DNA of 64,000 nucleotides from positions 30,001-94,000 of the forward strand of contig ML058550.1 of the NCBI GenBank assembly GCA_003013855.2, written 5' to 3'. Shown piece by piece: positions 56,010-64,000 of this stretch (positions are counted from its first letter, which is position 1; each line of letters opens with the position of its first letter). Below the pieces are notes generated by a model, which made no database searches, was not told the DNA's origin, and saw nothing but the letters and a program-made list of their open reading frames with translations. This DNA comes from Liriodendron chinense. Its lineage: Eukaryota; Streptophyta; Magnoliopsida; Magnoliales; Magnoliaceae. A program made the translations under genes and the position numbers.

Positions 56010-59000
56010 TGTCACGCCCTGAAATTCGGAACCCGAGTACAATAACCCAAAGCCCGAGTTCCAGGTGTGAATTTTAAAATTCGAGCACAGATTCCTTAAA
56101 ATTCCATTCCACACATCGTATAACTAAAATAAATCCCAAGTATAACGCTTCTTTTCCACTAATATCTTATTACATTGAATTTTATAAGATAAAATAAATT
56201 AAATACAATTGGCGTTTGAGTAACACGTGCCCATCTGAATACTCTACTCTGTCTACGTCTTTTCCTTCTTGAAAACCTGCAAGAACTGTGGTGATTTTGG
56301 TGAGCTAAAAGCCCAGTGAGGTCATTTCCATCACAGGTAATATTCCAGTTAATAGAAGATAGGACGGAAATCATCAACGGATAGAATTGTATGAAATATA
56401 CGAGAATAAGGTTGTGATTAATATACTGATGTTTTATTATGAATGGAATATGATGTCATGTATGTCATGATACGTGTGAGAGCAACAAACGTCTAGGAAC
56501 TCGTTGCCACTGAACATTAGGAACCTGTCGCAAATCAACCATGCTCACCTAATCGGTACAACGAGGCGGCAAATCAACCATGCACGCCAGTGGGCAAATC
56601 AACCATGCACCACTGATCCAACCGAGCAAATCAACCATGCTCAATAAGTGAAACGACCAGAACTCGCCGCCACTGAACATTAGGAACCTGTCGCAAATCA
56701 ACCATGCTCACCTAACCGGTACAGCGAGGCGGCAAATCAACCATGCACGCCAGGAGTCAAATCAACCATGCTCCTGTTCTGTCGCAGTGTATAAATGTAT
56801 GCACATGTATGTATTTATGGAAGCAGTCATCAAGCATACAATGCGTATCAAAATTCAAGTCCAATCACGCCATGCATGTGTTTACTTTATTCGAGTAATT
56901 CTTTGACTCAATTTAGTTATTGTCAATCGAGGAATTTAAGAAGATCATCGCGTAAGGTTTAGTGTTACGAATAACTAAGGTTGTTCTAAGAGTTATGTAT
57001 TGTACATTATCTAAACTTAAGTTGTTGTCGATTAAGAAGTTTAAAAATAATGTCACGTGGAATCTTGAGAATACTACGTGTATCTAGGGGTACATGTTGG
57101 CGACATCACCTGTATGAAATCCTACATTGAATTGTCGTGGAATTCTGACATATGCATTAAAAAGGAAAACTTGATAAAATTAATTCAATAAGAAAAGGAT
57201 AATTGGCAGGTGAAATTTAAGGATATAAATCGGAGGTGGATGGATCCCTTACCTAGGATCAAGTTTATGACTTTACGTTAAAGATAAAAAGAGACCGATG
57301 GATGGATCGTTACCTACGAACCATGTTGAAGGATAACATGAAAATTGGACATCATACTTGGGAAGAAAATAAATTAAATAGAAGAAACATTAACTAGAAA
57401 TTTCTATGATGAATCACTCACTGATATGACGATCTCTAGGCTCCAAACAAGCCCAAACTTGAATCTGAGTTGGCTGAGCGAGTCGACTCGGTTTAGAGAA
57501 GAAGTTTCTTCTTCTTTCTTCTTCTTTTCTTTTTCTTCCTTTCTCTTTCTTCTTTTCTTCTTCTTCTCTTTCTTTCTTCCTCTTTCTCTGATTGATCTAT
57601 GAAGGAGGGGAGGGAAACGGATGGACGGTTTTATAACTCACCTCAGTGGGTGGAAAAACGTGGTGCGGACGAAAGTTAATTTCCCGGTTCGAGTGGGAGA
57701 TGTAAAAGAATAGTGACTCGGCATTATTATACAAAATAAACCGTTGAGAAGTTAGGTGGGGTCCACATGGTGTTTTGGGAGAGGTTTGGACCGTCCATGC
57801 AAAACGACGAGTGGGATCTTGATTTCCTTGTGTTTGGACGGTGGTTTGGAATGGGCTGAACTATTAATGAAGCGAAACCAAACTTGGTCGGACAAGGTTT
57901 AGAATGGGCTTTGATGTAATGGACGGAATAGATTGGGTGTGGGATCATGTTGATGGATGGCTTGGAGGCCACCAACAAGGGCAGCGGGCGGACGTTGTTA
58001 CGTAGAAGATGATGAAGAAGAATCGTGCTTGGATTCTTCTTCCTTATTTTTATTTTTATTTTACGTGCACGTGTAATAGACTTTTTATGCTCCACTTGTA
58101 AGTGGGGGTCCACTTGTAGTGAATTTAGCTAGTTTCCTCCATCCAACTAATGTCCAACATAAAGTTAACCGTCGATGAGAAAAATGAGGAAGATCCGAGT
58201 TGAGGTGGAGATGTGCATGATGTGGATCTTGGCGTTCTTGGTTTTAAACGGTTGATTGAAGTGGATCATAAGATCAACTTTTAGGACCAAGGTTTAAAAT
58301 TAATAAGTTTATGAGGAGGAGAAGATGGATGGACAGTTTGGATCAGCAAGGTGGGGTTCAAAAAAATGGATAGTGTGAGCTGCATGGATCGTCAGTAACG
58401 GACGCTGCGAGACTTCTTCCTTTTTTTTCTTATATTACGTGTGCGACGCACCTTGACTACCGCTTCCTTCACAAGTGGGGTCCATTTCAGGTGGATCGGG
58501 ACCACCCGATCCGTTCAACAGGCCAGCAACCTATATTTAGCCGTTGACGTGAAAGGTGGAATGGATCCGAATTAAGGTGGGCCACTTATGGCTCGATTTC
58601 TAATTAGGACATTTGTAGGATTATTGGATGGATGAAATTCGACGTGTATGGTTAAATTATGTACTAGAACTAGTGTATGAAGTTTCGTGTGAAAGTGAAC
58701 GTTAGAAATTATAATACTTAAAAACGGAGGTGTAACTTAAGTTTGACTGATGGCATTTTCGTAATTATTGTAAATTTGCAAGTTTTGTGAAATCTAACAT
58801 TTCTACACTATTACAGGGTTTATTTTGAGCAATTTTAATAAAGGGACCATACTAAAATTCCATACGGATTATTTAATATTAATTTAGTAATATTAAAGTT
58901 ATTTAATTTATTAAATAATTAACTAAATTATAACTTAAATGATTCTAAAATTCTAGAGTTTTATAAACTTGCCTGATGAGTTTCATAGGGTTGAAAAATC

Positions 59001-59514
59001 AATGATCTAAGAAAATACTTGGTGACGGTCAAGATATTTGAATCAGATTTATGGACAGACATGTGTATAGGACGGTGTGAAGATCGTACGGCGAATTTAT
59101 ATTTATCGTAGAATTCGAAATCGAAGTGGATGGTTAGATCATTCAATCTAGCAACGATAAATCATTTTAATAGACAGTCTATTGACTTAACTAAGTACGC
59201 CAAGTTTTTCAGAGGTCTGAAATGTGTCAGATTACGTATAAAAAGTGTGACGTGTGTGTATGCGTATGAACGACGTGTCCTAAAATTTAAATTCTTACTT
59301 GTGAACTGTAACACTCGTGTACCTACTCGCGTACTAAATTTTCGGGGTATTACATTCTACCACCCTTGCACAGAATTTCGTCCTCGAAATTCGATCCACC
59401 TACTAAACTAACTAATAAAGATATTTTCCCTAGAGTGTATTACATGATTTATGAATATAACGTTTGAGGGCATACAAGTATGTCTACTTGCTAACAAGAA
59501 TGTGGGTTCTTACA
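56010..59514 (+). mobile_element. Solo LTR, 3505 bp, inside the Athila-like element
   Basis: Starts TGTCACGCCCTG and ends TTCTTACA, flanked by GTAGA at 56005-56009 and 59515-59519. No gag-pol is present. A very long LTR with a TGTCACG start suggests a Ty3/gypsy element of the Del/Tekay kind, but this is an inference. Contains a constant-core hairpin array (56500-56780) and a CT-rich tract (57505-57595). Orientation is taken from the TGTCACGCCC start and is uncertain. Confidence 0.85.
56500..56780. repeat. Array of a 12-mer core within variable stems
   Basis: AAATCAACCATG occurs seven times (56532, 56571, 56596, 56628, 56695, 56734, 56759). Most copies are flanked by short complementary arms: CAGTGG/CCACTG for the third, CAGGAG/CTCCTG for the seventh, GAGC/GCTC for the fourth, GGCG/CGCC for the second and sixth. 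A larger unit of about 161 bp (CCACTGAACATTAGGAACCT start) is present twice. Confidence 0.85.
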
Positions 59515-60219
59515 GTAGACCTCCCTTTGATTGAAAATTCTATTCCTTTGGATGATGAGGTGGCACAATCTGAAATTTTCAAAGATCAACCAATGTTAAA
59601 TGATGTGCTTACCACTGAATCTGAAGAATTCTCTTTGGAAGACCTCCTCTCTATAGAGGAGGAATTCCTTACCATTGAAACAGAATTTCTTCAATCATTA
59701 AGGGAGGATGAGGACCCTTCATCCGACTATCTCGATTTCCTAGAGGAATGCTTGGCCCACTCTTATGATCTTGATGATGAGATGATTAAGGAGTTGGATA
59801 TTTTGTTAGACACGGTGTCGGTGCCTGAAGAACACCTTTCCACTGATTTACACTCTTTACCATTGTTTGTGGAAGCACCGTACAATTCTGAAATTGTGGA
59901 GGAGACAACTTTAACCAATGAAAACTTGATGAGTGTCTCTCCACCATCATGGGTCCTTCAGCCCATTGAAAATTCTGATTGGGAGGACCCATTTTTAATC
60001 AATCATAACCCAAATCAGAATTTGAGGAGATATCTTTTTGCTGCTCTTATCTCCTCCTTTTATGCATGTGGTGCACAATACGATTGGACTTCAATGATAA
60101 GAAGCACACATGTTTACTGTCGAGCAGGACTTTCGATGGTCCTCATGAGAAATTTATTGAAATTCATGAAGATCCTGCTCAACTTTGATCATGTAGTTGA
60201 TCGGACTAATCAAAGGTAG

Positions 60220-61332
60220 GTAGGTAGGTTAGGATTTATTTTTCTGCAATTAGGATTGAATAAGTCTCATCGAGACAATGGAAGATGCTAGAATTGATCA
60301 ACTTGCTATCTCAGGTACTATTGTTCTTACTCATATTTTACCATTGCTCTCATGTTCATGCTAATTGCATATCTTTTTACATTGAGGACAATGCAAGATT
60401 TGGTTGGGGGGTGAGATGAGATTCCTCATCTAGCATGTTGCAACATTTCGAGCCTCACATGCGCAAATTTTTTCGAATTTTCTAAAATTTCAAAACTCTT
60501 TTAGAAAACTGTATTTCCATGCATTCGAGATGATATGAGTATAAGAAGAGGAGATACGAAGTGTGTGATGTTGTAAGTCTTGAATTCTCCCAACATAATG
60601 GTTTTATATGTTAGTTCCCCTATTGTTGTGATTGATAGAAAATTTGAACACCTTCACACCAAGTTCACATTACACGATTTTCATGAGTGACAGGTTTATG
60701 TGATTTGTGGATTAGCTAGACTTTGATTTAAAGGTGTTGAGCAGCCAAGCCGGGGTATTTTGTCCATCCTTGTCCATGGGAAAATAACAGAAGATATGGA
60801 TTTTTAAAAATCCTATCTAATTTTAAAAGAAAAAGGAAAGAAAGGATGAAATCGGGAATGAAGGAAAAATGGTGGAAAATTTCGAAAAGGGCTACCTATT
60901 ACCAATCGGGGGATGGTCGAACCGTAACCAAAGCCGGAAATGGGACGTAGTGTGAAAGCCGTCGGAAGGACGGTAAGGCAAATTCCTGTCATAGGCTTGT
61001 TGTTGCTCTGTGCACCTTAAAATCCTTGGTTTACTTAATCTATGAAGAAGATGATCCCAGAAACTCATGAGATGAACTTTCACTATGCACACTAGGTTGA
61101 ATTTGTTCGAGTTCTTCTATTTATCAATCAATCAGTGGGAATTTCATGTAGACACTTATTATGTTTTGAGAGTCCAAGATTTCAGCTTCTATCACCTAAT
61201 TTTTCCAAATTTTATACTTATACACCTTGGAATGGATAGAATCATGGGTTCTGAGGGAGAGTTGGGTTTGGAGGTTTGAAATTGTTTCACGCATGTTTTG
61301 CTCGGGACTAGCAAAAAGCTGGTTGGGGGGTG
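60220..61332. other. 3' untranslated region of the Athila-like element
   Basis: No coding sequence. TGGTTGGGGGGTG occurs twice: at 60401-60413, after ATTGAGGACAATGCA (a phrase commonly found downstream of coding regions in Athila-type elements), and at 61320-61332 as the tract adjoining the 3' LTR. Confidence 0.6.
61321..61332 (+). promoter_or_regulatory. Polypurine tract of the Athila-like element
   Basis: GGTTGGGGGGTG directly before the LTR start TGTTGAACC. Confidence 0.75.
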
Positions 61333-63275
61333 TGTTGAACCTCCAATTTATACATTGCATTGCCCATTACATGACATGGTTTGCATGATTTTTATGATTT
61401 AAAGGCCCATATAACACATGTTTTGTGATTATAGGAATGAGAGCGGACTTCACTCAATTAGAGACCAAAAAGGGGCCATTTGGAGCCTTTGATGAAGGCC
61501 CAAGGTGGGCCAAAGAAAGATGGAAGCAAAGAAAGAAGAAAATAGAAGAAAGAAAGAAAGAAAACAAGAAGAAAAAGAGACCGACCGGTCTTGACCGGTC
61601 GGCCAAGGAAGCCCGACCGGTCTTGACCGGTCGGCCATGCTTGCTGGAGTAATGCCAAAGAGGGCCTGACCGGTCATGACCGGTCGGCCAGCCCTGTCCG
61701 ACCGGTCGTGACCGGTCGGCCATGCAAGTTTCAGATTCCAGATTCTAAAACAGCAATGTACTCCCGCACCTGATTTTTCGGACCAGTTTTCTGAAGCCAT
61801 CTTAATGATATTTGGAAATCCAACACATCCATGTCGAAGAGGAGCTCGACGCCGAACTAACCCAAGTGGTTTCGTGTCGATCGGAGCTACGGATTGACCG
61901 TGGTGGCCAAAACAATACGAACTGTCCAGAAAGTTCCAGATTTCGCTGTTCAACTCTGGGCCGGTCCAGAGGACTCATCATTGATGATATGAAGAATCTA
62001 CTTTGACCATCTTTTAGAACACATCCATATATAAATAACCACAAAAGTTTCAGATCAAAAGGATGTGTGGTTTGATCGTACCGGTTGAAGAAAGATGGAC
62101 CATCCAGAAAGCTCCAACTGCGCAGAGTTTATAAAAGCCCTAATTGTTCTAATTTTCGGACCATATTCTGAGGTTGTTTTGGACAATCTAATCCATCCAT
62201 CATGTAGAGGAGGAAGTTTTCTACCAATGTTCAAAATTTGAGATCAATCCGACCTCTGTACACTCCGGGGCGTTGAAAGCAAGATGACTGGTTTTGAAGG
62301 TACCCAAAGTGCGCGATTTTGAGAGGCGGTCGGTGATGTGATTGGTGGGCCCATTCAGAGGATAATCTTGGAAATCTAAATCATCTATTTGGAAGATCAC
62401 ATTACAAGGAATCTACAAACCAAATTTGAAGGCAATCCGACCATTGGTTAAGCCGTACCAGGCGAAACAAATTCTGCTATGTTGCTGTACTATTGCTGCA
62501 CTATAAAAGGAGGTGCTCTCTTCTATTCCAAATCAACCAAGGACGTGGGGAGCAAGGAGTTCAAGTCCCAGGAGGCTACCTAGCCTCCTCCAGCTAGTTT
62601 TTCTTCCTTTTCCTAGTTCTAGTTCTAGTTTTAATATGCTTTTCCTTAGCTAACCTCTTAGCTAGAGCTAGAGGTGAAATTTGTAGTTGGTTCCAATGCT
62701 TTAATTCTTTTATTTCAAGTACCCTTTTCTTAATTTTGGATTTTGAAGTTCTAGTTTGAATAAAGTTTGGTTTTTTAGAAGTTTTGTGAGAGTTTGTGTG
62801 CTCCGGACATGAGTTCCTTACAATTCTCTAAGATTACCATGATTGGGTTGTTTGAATTAGAATTGTAGTAACCCTTGAGCATGCCATAGTCCATAGGCAT
62901 GGCTGTTACTCCGAAGGCTACAAGTTCAAGTTCTATGTGCTTCATTAGAACTAGAACTCTAATTTCCAGATTTAAGTGGGATTGTTTGTGCTTGAATGTT
63001 ATATTTTCCAATTAGATGAGAGATAGGACTTTGATTCTAATTGTGTTGTACTTGGATGAATGGATTGGCATTAGACCACTACAAGTGGATCCTTGATGCT
63101 TTAGTTCTTCTTATTTTCAGATTTTTCTATTTTATGTTAAAAACCATCTTCTCAAACTTCTTAGATTCTAGTTATTAGAGTACTTGGAATTGTTTACCTC
63201 TTTCCCTGTGGATCGACCTCGGTCTTACCGAGATTTATTACTACATCGCAGCCTTACACTTGAGGCGAGCGAACA
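61333..63275 (+). repeat. 3' LTR of the Athila-like element
   Basis: 1943 bp, the same length as the 5' LTR. TATAAAA lies at 62502-62508. It is followed by the target duplication CCTTC. Confidence 0.93.
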
Positions 63276-63280
63276 CCTTC

Positions 63281-64000
63281 ATTATGGGAGAAATGGATGG
63301 TATAAATAGGATGATGGGATGGGACATAGGTGAGGCTATGCTTCCCTTGAATGTGGGCCACATGGATGATGTGATGGATGGTGGTGATGGGGGTATGATG
63401 GACATAGATGGGCTGATCTCATGCTTGGATGGTATGAATGGTTCAGTTGATACCTTTGACGGTTTGGATGCTCTTGATGAGGGCCGAGATGTGCAGCATA
63501 CTTGTTTGGGTGGACTTGATGTGGTCATTGATGATGTCCCCTTGATGATGGATGGTGTGGATGCCTCGATGATCCCTTTGATTGGCCAGGATGATGTTTG
63601 GATTCATGATTTCCTGTTGGAGAGGGCCGCAGGTCCAGATCTGACCGTTGATTCTTCGATCGGGGTAGCCGGGACCCTTCTGGATGGTTCAGATGCTTTC
63701 TTTGACGGTCAGATTGGTCAGGATGCCACGATGTGCGGTGTGATCTTTACTGGTAGCCCTTTTGATGGGGAGTATCGTCCTTCTTTTGATCGTCAGTCTT
63801 TTGCGCACTCTGTTCATGAGGTGGGCGAGTCTTCACATGCGGCTGAGGTTATGACAGTTTCGGACAGTGACGCGACTATATCAGACATAGTCGTTACTGA
63901 GGGTAGGTCAGGGGCTGTCGAGTCTGCAGAGGTTCCAGCTTTTCCTTCTCCTTTGCCCGTCGACCTTCCGATCCTCGATGAGTCATCATTAATTTCTGGG
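63281..64000 (+). pseudogene. Acidic D/G-rich frame of Tat-2, second part, runs off the window
   Basis: Open in the frame of 52602-52892 from 63281 to the last base (240 codons, no stop). Starts IMGEMDGINRMMGWDIGEAM. It is full of short MDG/DGxD words in the first 110 residues and becomes less repetitive, with serine and valine, toward the window end. A minus-strand frame at 63241-63528 is its shadow. Function unknown; probably the distal part of the Tat-2 antisense gene, which the Athila-like insertion has separated from its beginning. Confidence 0.5.

Larger units (their letters stand above)
55096..60219 (+). pseudogene. Single ORF of the Athila-like element, split by a solo LTR
   Basis: Part 1 is 55096-56009 (starts MYDWTNGAYKYLLEDE). 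Part 2 resumes at 59520 and ends at 60219. When the solo LTR and one GTAGA copy are disregarded the two parts are in the same frame, giving 537 codons without a stop. The product is acidic, asparagine- and aspartate-rich, with short hydrophilic repeats and no zinc knuckle. It may be a derived gag-like protein of a non-autonomous element; I do not recognise a family. Confidence 0.65.
52893..63275 (+). mobile_element. Non-autonomous Athila-like LTR element (LARD type), 10.4 kb
   Basis: LTRs 52893-54835 and 61333-63275, both 1943 bp and differing at under twenty positions with no indel. Target duplication CCTTC at 52888-52892 and 63276-63280. The primer site TGGCGCCGCTGCCGGGGA follows the 5' LTR, and the purine tract GGTTGGGGGGTG precedes the 3' LTR. 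The only coding frame (55096-60219, split) has no reverse transcriptase, integrase or protease, so it depends on another element. A 3.5-kb solo LTR sits inside; without it the element is about 6.9 kb. Confidence 0.92.
40597..64000 (-). mobile_element. Second Tat/Ogre-type element ('Tat-2'), reversed, 3' part only
   Basis: The element reads on the minus strand. Its 3' LTR is at 40597-42086 and the internal region runs rightward past the window end. Orientation follows from the LTR/purine-tract junction (GAGGGGCATC|TGTAGACACC when read on the minus strand) and from a minus-strand TATAAATA. As in Tat-1, the 3' internal region holds tandem repeats and an oppositely oriented PMD gene, followed by an aspartate/glycine-rich frame. 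Nested insertions at 45971-47895 and 52893-63275 account for over 12 kb. Pol would be expected right of 64000 on the minus strand. Confidence 0.7.

Noticed and set aside
56500..56780. Regularly recurring AAATCAACCATG as a CRISPR-like array
   Set aside because: Spacing is irregular (24-67 bp), the unit lies in a plant LTR, and the flanks are complementary to each other rather than unique spacers.

Overview
The window is nuclear DNA of a flowering plant. It holds one spliced plant gene with long introns and a dense stack of nested LTR retrotransposons. The many fold-back elements with GGGCCCCACC-type ends make me think of a magnoliid or another early-diverging angiosperm, but that is a weak inference. 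No rRNA, tRNA, CRISPR array, prokaryotic operon or virus was recognised.

Layout. (1) 1-4338: fold-back (MITE-like) repeats, a (CT)n(AT)n microsatellite and a degenerate minisatellite. (2) 4339-12908: a complete three-exon 2-oxoglutarate/Fe(II)-dependent dioxygenase gene of the AOP-like group on the + strand. Its two introns (2971 and 4636 bp) are filled with fold-back elements, a Tourist-type element carrying two further fold-backs, and TRIM pieces. (3) 12909-18474: intergenic DNA with MITEs and a 76-bp TRIM LTR. (4) 18475-40596: a decayed Ty1/copia element (5' LTR, gag, protease, integrase, RT, RNase H). Its gag is split by a 17.9-kb Ty3/gypsy element of the Tat lineage ('Tat-1', 19814-37754, target duplication GCAAG). 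(5) From 40597 to the window end: a second Tat/Ogre-type element ('Tat-2') in the opposite orientation, inserted in the copia RNase H. Only its 3' LTR and 3' internal part are inside the window. Tat-2 is broken by a solo LTR related to Tat-1 (45971-47895, TSD GACGG) and by a non-autonomous Athila-like element (52893-63275, TSD CCTTC). The Athila-like element is in turn broken by a 3.5-kb solo LTR (56010-59514, TSD GTAGA).

How the parts work. Tat-1 has gag-protease-RT-RNase H-second RNase H-integrase on the + strand. Downstream of pol, on the opposite strand, it carries an extra gene encoding a plant mobile domain (PMD) protein with two short introns. Tat-2 shows the same plan in mirror image: its PMD gene reads + while the element reads -. 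Both coding strands of Tat-1 are riddled with stop codons but show no frameshift in gag-pol or in the main antisense gene, a pattern expected from C-to-T decay of methylated DNA.

The most unusual signals are structural. There are arrays of palindromes in the Tat LTRs whose sequence differs between related LTR families while the dyad symmetry is kept. There is also an array in the 3.5-kb solo LTR in which one constant 12-mer sits between stems that change in step on both sides.
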